Assembly (NCBI GenBank): GCA_905181615.1
Contig: CAJIYH010000004.1
Span: 195,001-259,000, forward strand
Source: an uncultured Flavobacteriaceae bacterium
Lineage (GTDB): Bacteria > Bacteroidota > Bacteroidia > Flavobacteriales > Flavobacteriaceae
Direction: 5' to 3'
Length of the DNA: 64,000 nucleotides
Numbering within the stretch: the stretch's first letter is position 1; each line of letters begins with the position of its first letter. The translations under genes were made by a program, and so were the position numbers. Below are positions 9,065-17,615 of this stretch, one piece after another. The notes beneath the pieces were generated by a model. That model saw only the letters and a program-made list of their open reading frames with translations, did no database searches and was not told the origin of the DNA.

Positions 9065-9470
9065 TTATTTTTTATCAATAATTCTGTGATGGATGTGTTT
9101 GAGAGGGTAAGGGTGTTTTTCTCTGATGCAAAACATATTTAAATTTTCACCGTATTCAAAACGGAAGTCTGCTTTGTCATTGTTGCGGTTAAATTCTTTT
9201 AGATAGTAAACTATCACCTAGAGCAAGCGTTTATTCACTGTTTTCTGATACTTTTCCGCTGCAGGTATATGCGCACAACATCAGAAATTATGGTTTTAAA
9301 CACCAATTCAAACTCATTGTTTTCATTGAAACTTATTTCATCAACATAGCAACGATTCGGTCCTTCAACAGGAATTTTTCGTTTAAGTTTTCATTTTCCA
9401 ACCATTACGGAGTCTTCTAGTGATGGAAGGGAGTGAGTAGAATGAATAAAATAGTTAGAAGAAAACGCAT
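9065..9470 (-). pseudogene. decayed gene for a small secreted protein
   Basis: No intact frame exists here, but pieces of one gene can be read in order on the minus strand. An ATG at 9470 opens a signal-peptide-like stretch (MRFLLTILFILLTPF). After a frame change comes SLEDSVMVGK, a TGA where Trp is expected, then KLKRKIPVEGPNRCYVDEIS and FNENNEFELVFKTIISDVV. After further stops and a shift comes VIVYYLKEFNRNNDKADF, ending ...HHRIIDKK and a TAA at 9065. The GKW...C...I.FNEN pattern is reminiscent of lipocalin-like small secreted proteins, but this is weak. Several independent lesions, including a substitution-type stop, indicate a real relic. Confidence 0.6.
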
Positions 9471-9543
9471 GAATTTTTATTTAAAAACTAATATGGGGAT
9501 TTAAGTTCGTAAAATAATCCGTTATTTAATTTAAATTTGTTTA

Positions 9544-9891
9544 ATGGACCTTAAGTACAAATTACATTCCGAGCCTTTTATTTTTTGTTCAATGCGTAAA
9601 TCTATTTTTATGGAAGAGGATATTCTACTTTTTTTTAGAGAACCAGAAGGAAATACGTATGTTGTGACTAAAGAAAATGCGCTTGCAAAAAAAATACCTT
9701 GTAAAGAAACCTGGGCGTTAATTACAGTCGAAACAACAACATCTTTGAATGCAATAGGTATTACTGCATACATTTCTTCAATTTTAGCACAACACAAGAT
9801 ACCCTGTAATATAGTCTCTGCCTTTCATCACGATCATCTGTTTGTTCCTTTTATACAAGGATCTTCCGCACTACAAATTCTTAGGGAGTAA
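9544..9891 (+). CDS. ACT domain-containing protein
   Basis: This 115-residue protein is essentially a pair of small ACT-like halves. The opening KLHSEPFIFCSM is typical of the bacterial ACT/CASTOR-like family, which bind small ligands such as amino acids. It continues with ENALAKKIPCKETWALITVE and an alternating beta/alpha segment ending in DHLFVPF. There is no attached enzyme domain, so a regulatory or sensing role is the usual assumption. It stands alone between a gene relic and the zapA operon. The chosen ATG gives the standard family length. Confidence 0.8.
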   Translation: MDLKYKLHSEPFIFCSMRKSIFMEEDILLFFREPEGNTYVVTKENALAKKIPCKETWALITVETTTSLNAIGITAYISSILAQHKIPCNIVSAFHHDHLFVPFIQGSSALQILRE

Positions 9892-9972
9892 ACCTTGATC
9901 TTAATTTCCTAAATGTTTTGTTAAAATTATTAAATGACTTTCTCAAAATCTAAAGAATAGATTTTAAATTCT

Positions 9973-9980
9973 TAGCTTTG
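9973..9980 (+). promoter_or_regulatory. candidate -7 element (TAGCTTTG) for the zapA operon
   Basis: The octamer matches the Bacteroidetes -7 consensus TAnnTTTG exactly. It lies 16-25 bases before the possible starts of the coiled-coil gene, giving a very short leader. No TTG is seen at the usual 19-base spacing upstream, so the call rests on the -7 box alone. Confidence 0.4.
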
Positions 9981-10005
9981 TATAGTTAGGAGTTATGTGT
10001 CATTA

Positions 10006-10302
10006 ATGAGCGAAAAAAATCAAAATATTGAACTTCTTGAACGAAACATAGTGTTGCTTTTAAATAAGTTAGAAGAAAATCACTTCGCTTTGCAGACGCT
10101 AACAGAACAGCTGGAAGCCACCAAAAAAAAGCAAACCGAAGTTTCCGAAGAGAATAAAACCCTTAAGAAAGTGCAAGCTTCCTTAGAAATGGCAAATGCA
10201 TTACTCGGCAGTAACGAAAGTAATACAAAAACTAAAAACAAAATCAACACTCTGATAAAGCAAGTAGAGGGATGTATGATTCAGCTACAAACCACAGAGT
10301 AA
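10006..10302 (+). CDS. small coiled-coil protein upstream of zapA (ZapB-like in form)
   Basis: This protein of about 98 residues is dominated by heptad-like charged helices (ELLERNIVLLLNKLEENHFA, LTEQLEATKKKQ) and has no membrane segment. In Flavobacteriia a short coiled-coil gene of this kind is found directly upstream of zapA. A division-related partner role is plausible but is inferred from position only. The start is uncertain: a GTG at 9997 follows an AGGAG-like stretch, and the ATG at 10006 gives the sequence MSEKNQNIELLE expected from relatives. zapA follows after nine bases. Confidence 0.7.
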   Translation: MSEKNQNIELLERNIVLLLNKLEENHFALQTLTEQLEATKKKQTEVSEENKTLKKVQASLEMANALLGSNESNTKTKNKINTLIKQVEGCMIQLQTTE

Positions 10303-10311
10303 TTTTTTTTT

Positions 10312-10608
10312 ATGAGTGAATTGCTGAAAATAAAGTTAACCATTGCAGATAGAGTCTATCCTTTATCGGTTGCTCCCGAACAAGAAGAGTCGCTAAGAAA
10401 GTCTGCAAAGAAAATAGAATCAATGATCAAACAGTTGGAAAAAAATTATGCAGTTCGGGACAAACAAGACGTCCTGGCAATGTGTGCTTTGCAATATGCA
10501 ACCCAACTGGAAAAGAAAAGTACCACTGAAATAGATGAAGTAACTATAGAGCATCAAAAAATCAGCCATCTTATTGAGATGATTGAAAATCATATGGCTA
10601 CTTTCTAA
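10312..10608 (+). CDS. zapA: cell division protein ZapA
   Basis: This 98-residue cytosolic protein promotes bundling of FtsZ filaments at midcell. Features of ZapA are visible: an N-terminal beta strand pair (LKIKLTIADRVYPLSVAPEQ), EESLRKSAKKIESMIKQL, the central YAVRDKQDVLAMCALQYA helix, and a C-terminal coiled-coil helix. The length is standard. It is preceded by a coiled-coil gene and followed by a 6S-type RNA and rny, an arrangement typical of Flavobacteriia and reminiscent of zapA-ssrS in gamma-proteobacteria. Confidence 0.9.
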   Translation: MSELLKIKLTIADRVYPLSVAPEQEESLRKSAKKIESMIKQLEKNYAVRDKQDVLAMCALQYATQLEKKSTTEIDEVTIEHQKISHLIEMIENHMATF

Positions 10609-10631
10609 TACGTTCTTTTAAAATAAATAAT

Positions 10632-10808
10632 ACACTACTGCCTGTATTAGTTTAAATTTTTGATAAACTCAACGATCTTATTTTTATAAGAGGTGAGTCC
10701 ATATTGTAAAAGCAAGCTGTCTTAGAACAGATCCTTGATCAGTTGGTTAGCCGCAAACCTTTTTTTACGGAGTTTATACAGACCTCTAAGCTAGTACAGG
10801 CTTTTTTT
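10632..10808 (+). ncRNA. ssrS: 6S RNA, 6S-Flavo type
   Basis: This stretch between zapA and rny contains no reading frame but forms a long closing stem. Bases 10640-10653 pair with 10788-10801 over 14 consecutive positions, including two G-U pairs. The inner region holds further short helices and an open, A/U-rich centre, as expected for the RNA polymerase-binding mimic of an open promoter. A run of seven or more T directly after the stem acts as terminator. Position (downstream of zapA), size of about 175 bases and architecture match the 6S-Flavo family described in Flavobacteriia. The 5' end is approximate. It would bind housekeeping RNA polymerase in stationary phase. Confidence 0.82.
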
Positions 10809-10824
10809 TAAATAAATATAAATT

Positions 10825-12390
10825 ATGACAGCAACTATATACCTTATATCATCCGGAGTGGGTGGCCTTTTTTTAGGATTGATCATCATGCAGATTGTTC
10901 AAAAAAGAAATTCGCTCTCCATTATTAAAAAAAGTGAGCAACAAGCACGACGTATAATTAAAAAAGCTCATCAAGAATCCGATAGGATTAAGAAAGACAA
11001 AATGCTTCAGGCCAAAGAGCGCTTCATTGAGCTTAAAACTGACCACGAAAAGGTAATCATCCAAAGAGAGAAAAAACTGGTTGATACTGAAAATCAAATG
11101 CATGAAAAAGATAAAACTTTAAACAAAGAAGTACAACGCAATAAAGATTTAAATAAAAGCTTTGAGCAAAAGACATTGAACCTTGATCAACGCATTCAAA
11201 AACTAGATCGCAAAAGCCAAACTCTTGACGAAGCAGAAAAAACATATCAACTTAAACTAGAAGAAGTTTCTGGTTTGACCACAGAAGACGCTAAGAAAGA
11301 ATTAATAACTTCTTTACAAGACAAAGCAAAAACAGAAGTAATGTCTTTTATTCAAAACTCAATTGAAGAAGCAAAATTATCTGCTGAACAAGAGGCTAAA
11401 AAAATAATTATCGGAACCATTCAACGAATTGGAACAGAAGAAGCAGTAGAAAATTGTGTTTCTGTTTTTAACTTAGAATCTGACGATGTAAAAGGTAGAA
11501 TTATCGGTCGTGAAGGTCGAAACATAAGAGCTATTGAAGCTGCCACTGGAGTAGAGATAATTGTTGACGACACTCCCGAAGCAATTATATTGTCTTGTTT
11601 TGATCCTGTTCGAAGAGAGATTGCCAGACTATCCTTGCACCGTTTGGTTACCGATGGTAGAATTCACCCAGCACGAATAGAAGAGGTTGTAACCAAAACT
11701 TCAAAGCAAATTGAAAACGAAATTGCAGAAGTAGGTAAACGTACTGTAATTGATTTAGGAATCCATGGATTAAACCCAGTATTGATTAAAATTATTGGGC
11801 GAATGAAATACCGTTCCTCTTACGGACAAAATTTACTTCAACACTCACGTGAAGTTGCTAAACTATGCGGTGTAATGGCTTCCGAATTGGGATTAAATCC
11901 AAAGCTAGCAAAACGTGCAGGTTTACTTCATGATATAGGTAAAGTACCAGAAGAAGAGTCTGAACTTCCTCACGCAATTTTAGGAATGCAATGGGCAGAA
12001 AAATATGGAGAGAAACCAGATGTTTGTAATGCAATCGGTGCCCACCACGACGAAGTAGAAATGACTTCTTTATTGTCTCCAATAGTTCAGGTTTGTGATG
12101 CCATCTCTGGAGCACGTCCTGGTGCTCGTAGACAAGTTCTAGATAGTTATATACAAAGATTGAAGGATCTGGAAACAATTGCCTTAGACTTCAACGGGGT
12201 AAGCAAAGCTTATGCTATTCAAGCCGGCAGAGAATTACGTGTAATTGTTGAGAGTGAAAAAGTTACAGATAATAATGCTGCTGAATTATCGTTCCAAATT
12301 TCTCAAAAAATACAAACAGACATGACCTACCCTGGTCAAGTTAAAGTAACTGTTATTCGAGAAACAAGAGCCGTAAACGTAGCTAAATAA
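10825..12390 (+). CDS. rny: ribonuclease Y
   Basis: This 521-residue membrane-anchored endoribonuclease takes part in mRNA turnover. In order it has an N-terminal transmembrane helix (about residues 3-23) and a long charged coiled coil (about 30-200). A KH domain follows with [20 protein letters not shown], then an HD phosphohydrolase domain with the metal-binding motif [13 protein letters not shown] and [12 protein letters not shown]. It ends in the usual [19 protein letters not shown]. Length and order are standard. It directly follows the 6S RNA terminator. Confidence 0.95.
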   Translation: MTATIYLISSGVGGLFLGLIIMQIVQKRNSLSIIKKSEQQARRIIKKAHQESDRIKKDKMLQAKERFIELKTDHEKVIIQREKKLVDTENQMHEKDKTLNKEVQRNKDLNKSFEQKTLNLDQRIQKLDRKSQTLDEAEKTYQLKLEEVSGLTTEDAKKELITSLQDKAKTEVMSFIQNSIEEAKLSAEQEAKKIIIGTIQRIGTEEAVENCVSVFNLESDDVKGRIIGREGRNIRAIEAATGVEIIVDDTPEAIILSCFDPVRREIARLSLHRLVTDGRIHPARIEEVVTKTSKQIENEIAEVGKRTVIDLGIHGLNPVLIKIIGRMKYRSSYGQNLLQHSREVAKLCGVMASELGLNPKLAKRAGLLHDIGKVPEEESELPHAILGMQWAEKYGEKPDVCNAIGAHHDEVEMTSLLSPIVQVCDAISGARPGARRQVLDSYIQRLKDLETIALDFNGVSKAYAIQAGRELRVIVESEKVTDNNAAELSFQISQKIQTDMTYPGQVKVTVIRETRAVNVAK

Positions 12391-12399
12391 TAGAGAAGT

Positions 12400-13143
12400 T
12401 TAAACCAGAAGAAAGTTGTAGAGTAAACCCGCAACAAAACCTCCAGCTAGGGGTCCTAAAATAGGTACCCAAGCATAAGACCAATCCGAGTTCTTGTTTT
12501 TTCTAGGGAGCATACTATATACTAATCTTGGACCCAAATCACGAGCCGGATTAATTGCATATCCCGTAGTTCCTCCTAAACTCATTCCAATTACCCAAAC
12601 CAAAATTCCAACAGGAAGGGCTTCAAGGGAACCAATTCCAAAACTTTGAGTTTCCATTCCTATAATTTCAATGTTGGGTGTTACGATAAAAAAGATTCCA
12701 AACACAAGTATGAAAGTTCCTAAAAATTCACTAAATAAATTGTTTTTATAATTTCGAATTGCCGGTCCAGTACAAAATGTTCCGCGAATAGCATCTTCAT
12801 CTGATGTAGCTCTATAGTGATCAATATATAATATATAAGACAACCAGCTACCGAACATGGCCCCGAGCAATTGACCTAGTGCATAGGTTGGAACTAGTGA
12901 CCAAGTGAATTTTCCAATTAAAGCCAATCCGAGGGTAACGGCTGGGTTTAGATGAGCACCACTAAATTGTCCCGTAACGTATGCTCCTGCAAATACAGCA
13001 AAACCCCAAGCGGTAGTAATTAATAACCAAGGTGTTTGATCTTTGGCTAAGGTTTTTTTTAAGGTAACATTAGCTGCAACTCCTGCTCCTAATAGAAGTA
13101 AAATAGCGGTTCCAATAAATTCGGCAATAAATGGTGTCATCAT
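12400..13143 (-). CDS. MIP family aquaglyceroporin (GlpF-like)
   Basis: This 247-residue channel protein has six membrane segments and the two NPA half-helices (AHLNPAVTLG and AINPARDLGPR). The Asp after the second NPAR is the classical marker of glycerol-conducting aquaglyceroporins, as opposed to strict water channels. It would let glycerol and similar small polyols cross the inner membrane. No glycerol kinase or dehydrogenase lies next to it. It converges on rny with only nine bases between the stops. A damaged GMC oxidoreductase stub lies behind its start. Confidence 0.9.
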   Translation of the reverse strand: MMTPFIAEFIGTAILLLLGAGVAANVTLKKTLAKDQTPWLLITTAWGFAVFAGAYVTGQFSGAHLNPAVTLGLALIGKFTWSLVPTYALGQLLGAMFGSWLSYILYIDHYRATSDEDAIRGTFCTGPAIRNYKNNLFSEFLGTFILVFGIFFIVTPNIEIIGMETQSFGIGSLEALPVGILVWVIGMSLGGTTGYAINPARDLGPRLVYSMLPRKNKNSDWSYAWVPILGPLAGGFVAGLLYNFLLV

Positions 13144-13221
13144 AATAATTTTATTTGAGGGTTAAATTTCGTTAAAGAAAACGGAATACAATAAACCTAT
13201 CCGTTTTTATTTTTATAGATA

Positions 13222-13377
13222 TCATATTAATTTGATAGAGTTATTTAAAAAACTAGCTAATAAGGTTTCCTTGTTCGTCCCAAAATGCAGCATCATTTCT
13301 TTTGTCGCCATTCCAGCGCCGGCTCCGGACCCTAAAATAACAACATCATAGTTTTTAGAAGATTCAATTATTTGCAT
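13222..13377 (-). pseudogene. N-terminal stub of a GMC-type FAD oxidoreductase
   Basis: A 51-codon frame starts MQIIESSKNYDVVILG and continues SGAGAGMATKEM, which is the FAD-binding Rossmann motif (GxGxxG) with the start typical of GMC oxidoreductases (normally above 500 residues). It then turns into unrelated sequence and stops. In a second frame the end of the stretch reads RNDAAFWDEQGNLIS and a TAG at 13253, which looks like a genuine C-terminal peptide. The simplest reading is a large deletion that joined the first 25-30 codons to the tail of the same or a neighbouring gene. Function is lost. Confidence 0.55.
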
Positions 13378-13392
13378 AAGATGAAAATATAT

Positions 13393-14379
13393 TTAAGAAT
13401 TTATGTATTTATTTACTTCAAAGTTTTGGTTTATTCCGTTTTGGTAGTGCATATAAGTGAAGCCTTTATGGATACAACTTGACCCAACATTACCTTGTTT
13501 GTCTATCGCTATATATGCAACCTGAAAGTCAACATCGACTCCTTGTTTTTCTGTGATCCGATTTATGGCTTCATCACAAGCTTCTTGGGGAGAACGACCT
13601 TGACGCATTAGCTCTACAATTAAAAAACTACCAACCGTCTTTACAACCTCTTCACCCATTCCTGTGGCAACTGCTCCACCAATAGTATTATCGATAAACA
13701 GACCTGAACCAATTATTGGAGAATCTCCGACACGACCTTTCATTTTGTAACCCAATCCACTGGTGCTACAAGCACCTCCAATATTTTCTTCTTTGTCTAG
13801 ACAAAGAATACCAATGGTGTCATGGTTCTCTATGTTAATGATGGGTTTGTATTTGGAGTTTTTAGTCCATTCTTCCCAACTTTCTTTAGATTCTTCTGTA
13901 AGGAGTTCTGTATGCTTATATCCTAAAGATTTAGCAAATAATTCTGCTCCTTCTCCTGCTAGCATAACGTGTGGCGTTTTTTCCATAACATCTCGAGCTA
14001 ATGCCGCAACATGCACTATATTTTCGACTGCAACTACTGAACCACAATTTCCAAGATGATCCATGACCGATGCGTCTAGTGTTACATTTCCTTCGCGATC
14101 TGGTGATCCTCCGTATCCTACAGTAGTATTTTTCTCATTTAGTTCTTCAACTTCAGCGGCTTTAATTGCAGCAGATAATGCATCTGATCCAGATTCAAGA
14201 GCCGCCGCCGCCGCCGCATTCGCTTTTATGAATTGCCAAGTACATATAGAAACCGGGCCTTTGGCAGTCTTGATATTTTTATTTGAAAATGAGGTGTCTT
14301 GCGCAGAAATTGCCTTAGGAATAAGCAAAGCAGCCACACTTCCGGCTAATGTTTTTCCTAGAAATAATCTTCTCTTCAT
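13393..14379 (-). CDS. N4-(beta-N-acetylglucosaminyl)-L-asparaginase (glycosylasparaginase)
   Basis: This 328-residue Ntn-hydrolase precursor cleaves the GlcNAc-Asn bond of glycopeptides. The N terminus has a twin-arginine-like signal (MKRRLFLGKTLAGSVAALL, cleavage near AISAQ), so the enzyme acts outside the cytoplasm. The autocleavage site is visible as NHDTIGILCLD, with Thr becoming the new N-terminal nucleophile. The substrate motif region follows as GRVGDSPIIGSGLFIDN and ATGMGEEVVKT. Residues 54-61 are a run of alanines encoded by a GCC-rich tract. The family is clear. It is probably involved in using host or algal glycopeptides, which is inference. Confidence 0.9.
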   Translation of the reverse strand: MKRRLFLGKTLAGSVAALLIPKAISAQDTSFSNKNIKTAKGPVSICTWQFIKANAAAAAALESGSDALSAAIKAAEVEELNEKNTTVGYGGSPDREGNVTLDASVMDHLGNCGSVVAVENIVHVAALARDVMEKTPHVMLAGEGAELFAKSLGYKHTELLTEESKESWEEWTKNSKYKPIINIENHDTIGILCLDKEENIGGACSTSGLGYKMKGRVGDSPIIGSGLFIDNTIGGAVATGMGEEVVKTVGSFLIVELMRQGRSPQEACDEAINRITEKQGVDVDFQVAYIAIDKQGNVGSSCIHKGFTYMHYQNGINQNFEVNKYINS

Positions 14380-14489
14380 GAATAAATTTTATTCAATGTA
14401 TTAAATTTTAGAAGATTCTTTAATTTTTTCATCAATGATTTATTCATTTTTTATAATATAGTCCTTTAATTAGCATTTCAAATCAAATC

Positions 14490-15200
14490 ATGAAAATTGA
14501 AGTATGTGTTGCTAGCCTTGAGGATGCCAAAAAAGCAGAACAGCTATGTGCTGATCGAATCGAGTTATGCGCAGAGTTGGGCGTTGGAGGAATAACCCCA
14601 TCAATGGGCTTAGTTGAACAGTTGTTGGAGGAAATTGAAATTCCAATTCACGTTCTAGTTCGCCCTCGAAGTGGTAATTTTAATTATTCAACAAAATATT
14701 TTGAGGTCATTATGAACGACATCGTTCATTTGAAAAAACTAAATGTTGATGGCATTGTAGTCGGAATAACTAATGAAAATGATGATTTGGCAGTGCCGCA
14801 ATTAAAAGAAATGCGAGCTTTGGCAGGAGGAACCCCATTGACGTTTCATCGTGCTTTTGATTTAGTTAACAATCCTTTGGTTGCATTAGAGACATTAATT
14901 GATATTGGTTATTCAGCAGTACTGAGTGGAGGTCAATGCGAAAAGGCGAGAGATGGTTTTGATTTATTAAAACAAATGAATTCTATTGCAGGAAACACTA
15001 TTGACATTCTTCCCGGTGGTGGAATTAATGGTTCTAATTGTCAAGCTTTTAAAAACGAACAATTTCGATGGATTCATTTATCTGCAAAGAAAGAAACCCC
15101 GTTGATAAATAAAGGGGATAAAAATCTTTCATTCTTAAAACAGGTTCAATACGAATTAGACCAAGGAAGACTTGAAGCAGTCGTTAGAAAATGTAAATAG
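14490..15200 (+). CDS. cutC: copper homeostasis protein CutC
   Basis: This 236-residue TIM-barrel protein of the CutC family carries the hallmark opening KIEVCVASLEDAKKAEQLCA, then DRIELCAELGVGGITPS, IPIHVLVRPRSGNF and the strongly conserved TFHRAFDL. Further along is LPGGGING. The family is linked to copper tolerance, although the biochemical role is unsettled. Length is standard. It stands between divergent glycosylasparaginase and convergent DUF983 genes and does not look like part of an operon. Confidence 0.92.
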   Translation: MKIEVCVASLEDAKKAEQLCADRIELCAELGVGGITPSMGLVEQLLEEIEIPIHVLVRPRSGNFNYSTKYFEVIMNDIVHLKKLNVDGIVVGITNENDDLAVPQLKEMRALAGGTPLTFHRAFDLVNNPLVALETLIDIGYSAVLSGGQCEKARDGFDLLKQMNSIAGNTIDILPGGGINGSNCQAFKNEQFRWIHLSAKKETPLINKGDKNLSFLKQVQYELDQGRLEAVVRKCK

Positions 15201-15209
15201 TAAAATCAG

Positions 15210-15611
15210 CTACTTTTTAATAGAATCTTCTCTGTAAGAGAAAAATATATTTGCCCAGATTATTTTAGATAATGCGTTGATATAAGGGCCCATAAGCGTC
15301 AAGACAATACAAATTGCAATGAAGGTGTTTTGGAACGAAAAAGTACCCGTTGCCCAATATGAAACAGCTATAACCCCTACCATAAGTGCTACCCCAAGAG
15401 CGTATGAAACAAACATGGATCCAAAATAAAAACTAGGCTCTAGACTATATTTTAAGCCACAACTAGCACAGTAAGAGCGTACCTTTGTAAATTCAGAAAA
15501 ATCATAGGGTGCTTTTTCTAGAAATTTTCCTTTGTGACACTGGGGACATAGAATGGGTATGATGCTATTTAGTTTGTTCCCTTTTCTAAAAATCATATGG
15601 TTAAATTTCAT
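15210..15611 (-). CDS. DUF983 domain-containing membrane protein
   Basis: This 133-residue protein has a zinc-ribbon-like N-terminal part (ILCPQCHKGKF and YCASCGLKY, two CxxC pairs) followed by two transmembrane helices (about residues 65-85 and 92-112). That is the DUF983 architecture widespread in Bacteroidetes and alpha-proteobacteria. A start a few codons downstream (MIFRKGNKLN) is possible. The function is unknown. It ends ten bases from the end of cutC. Confidence 0.85.
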   Translation of the reverse strand: MKFNHMIFRKGNKLNSIIPILCPQCHKGKFLEKAPYDFSEFTKVRSYCASCGLKYSLEPSFYFGSMFVSYALGVALMVGVIAVSYWATGTFSFQNTFIAICIVLTLMGPYINALSKIIWANIFFSYREDSIKK

Positions 15612-15704
15612 GTAAATGTAATGAGTTTGTTCATATTTTAGAATTTATTTAAGAAAGTATCATGTTAGATTCTTTATATTAGATTTTTTTAAAATATTAA
15701 TTAG

Positions 15705-17615
15705 ATGAAATTACAAGATTCTAAACTTAATTCATTGAATGATTATAAAGAAGCTTATAAGGCTGCTGTTGAAAATCCAGAATCTTTTTGGGGAGAAATA
15801 GCCAATACCTTTGAGTGGAATACGCCGTTCAATAAAGTGCTTGAATATGATTGGAATGGTGAGCCAAAAACAGAATGGTTCTCAGGCGGAAAACTTAATA
15901 TAACCGCAAACTGTTTGGATCGTCATGTGAAAACAAACCCAGATAAAGTAGCTCTTATTTGGGAACCAAATGAGCCTCAGGATAAAGCAATAAAATTAAC
16001 CTACAAAGAGTTGCTAGAATCCGTTTGTAAATTCGCTAATGCACTCAAAAACATAGGAGTATCCAAAGGAGATAGGGTGTGTCTATACTTACCAATGGTG
16101 CCCGAATTAACCATTGCAGTTCTTGCTTGTGCAAGAATTGGCGCCATTCATTCTGTGGTTTTTGCAGGTTTTTCTGCCTCTGCACTTGCTGCTAGAATTC
16201 AAGATTCCGGCTCAAGTTTTTTGATCACAGCAGATGGAGGCTTTAGAGGCGACAAAACTATTCCTCTTAAAGACATTGCCGATGATGCATTAAAGTCTTG
16301 TGATACGATTAAAAAGTGTGTTGTGTTGCAACATACATTTGAATCTGTAAGTTGGAATAAATCTATGGATTTATGGTGGCATGACTTTATTGACGGTTTG
16401 TCGTCTGTGTGTGCTCCAGAGATTATGGATTCTGAAGATGTATTATTTATTTTATATACCTCAGGGTCTACTGGGAAACCTAAAGGAATGGTTCATACTT
16501 GTGGAGGGTATATGGTATATACAGCATATAGTTTCATGAATGTATTTCAATATAACCAAGATGATATTTTTTGGTGTACTGCAGATATTGGATGGATAAC
16601 AGGACATAGCTACATGGTTTATGGTCCTTTAGCACTAGGGGCTACTTCTGTTCATTTTGAGGGAGTTCCTTCACATCCTAAATGGAATCGGTTTTGGGAT
16701 GTTTGCGAAAAACATAAAGTCACACACTTTTATACAGCACCAACTGCAATTAGAGCATTGGCAAAACACCCTACAACACATATTACAAAGCATGATCTAA
16801 GTTCTTTAAAAGTTTTAGGCTCTGTTGGTGAGCCAATAAATGAAGAGGCTTGGAACTGGTTTGACACCTATGTTGGAAAAAATAAATTGCCTATTGTTGA
16901 TACTTGGTGGCAAACCGAAACAGGAGGAATTTTAATTTCAAATCTTGCTGGAGTTACTCCACAAAAACCAACATTTGCTACTTTACCTTTGCCAGGAATT
17001 CAAACTGCTTTGATTGATGACAAGGGTAATGTTTTAATGAATAAAGAAGCAGAAGGCATATTGGCAGTAAATTTTCCTTGGCCCTCTATTGCTCGAACAA
17101 TTTGGGGTGACCATAAGCGTTATCAAGAAGTCTATTTTTCTGCTTTCCCAGGTCATTATTTCCCAGGAGACGGAGCTTTACGTGACCTAGATGGTAATTA
17201 TAGAATTACAGGCAGGGTAGATGATGTTGTAATTGTTTCGGGTCATAACTTAGGAACCGCACCAATTGAAAACAGTATCAATGAGCACCCTAAAGTTGTA
17301 GAAAGTGCAGTAGTTGGATACCCACATGACATCAAAGGGAATGCACTCATGGCCTATGTGATTTTGTATGAAGCAACCAATGACCCGGAGCTTTTGATTC
17401 AAGAAATTAGAACTTTAATTTCTAATACCATTGGACCTATTGCAAAACCAGATCGTGTTTTGATCGTAAGCGGTTTGCCTAAAACAAGAAGTGGAAAAAT
17501 TATGAGACGAATACTTCGAAAACTTGCTTCAAATGAAACGGATCAACTCGGTGATGTTTCTACTTTGTTAAATCCTGATATAGTAGATGAAATTAAAAGA
17601 GAATTAACTATTTGA
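15705..17615 (+). CDS. acs: acetate--CoA ligase
   Basis: This 636-residue adenylate-forming enzyme makes acetyl-CoA from acetate, ATP and CoA. It has the acetyl-CoA synthetase N-terminal segment (AVENPESFWGEIANTFEW) and the phosphate-binding motif LYTSGSTGKPKGMVHT. The acetate pocket tryptophan lies in DTWWQTETGG, the hinge is near RITGRVDDVVIVSGHNLG, and the regulatory acetylation lysine is in PKTRSGKIMRRILRK. Length is standard for a complete enzyme. Together with alkB and the fatty-acid context it would feed acetyl-CoA into central metabolism. Its end overlaps the convergent TauE gene by eight bases. Confidence 0.95.
   Translation: MKLQDSKLNSLNDYKEAYKAAVENPESFWGEIANTFEWNTPFNKVLEYDWNGEPKTEWFSGGKLNITANCLDRHVKTNPDKVALIWEPNEPQDKAIKLTYKELLESVCKFANALKNIGVSKGDRVCLYLPMVPELTIAVLACARIGAIHSVVFAGFSASALAARIQDSGSSFLITADGGFRGDKTIPLKDIADDALKSCDTIKKCVVLQHTFESVSWNKSMDLWWHDFIDGLSSVCAPEIMDSEDVLFILYTSGSTGKPKGMVHTCGGYMVYTAYSFMNVFQYNQDDIFWCTADIGWITGHSYMVYGPLALGATSVHFEGVPSHPKWNRFWDVCEKHKVTHFYTAPTAIRALAKHPTTHITKHDLSSLKVLGSVGEPINEEAWNWFDTYVGKNKLPIVDTWWQTETGGILISNLAGVTPQKPTFATLPLPGIQTALIDDKGNVLMNKEAEGILAVNFPWPSIARTIWGDHKRYQEVYFSAFPGHYFPGDGALRDLDGNYRITGRVDDVVIVSGHNLGTAPIENSINEHPKVVESAVVGYPHDIKGNALMAYVILYEATNDPELLIQEIRTLISNTIGPIAKPDRVLIVSGLPKTRSGKIMRRILRKLASNETDQLGDVSTLLNPDIVDEIKRELTI

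Noticed and set aside
9531-9797. Minus-strand frame opposite the ACT-domain gene
   Set aside because: It lies fully opposite a clear ACT family gene and has no recognisable protein pattern.
14195-14222. GCC-rich tract in the glycosylasparaginase gene as an unstable repeat
   Set aside because: It is short, encodes an in-frame alanine run and shows no sign of slippage in the reading frame.
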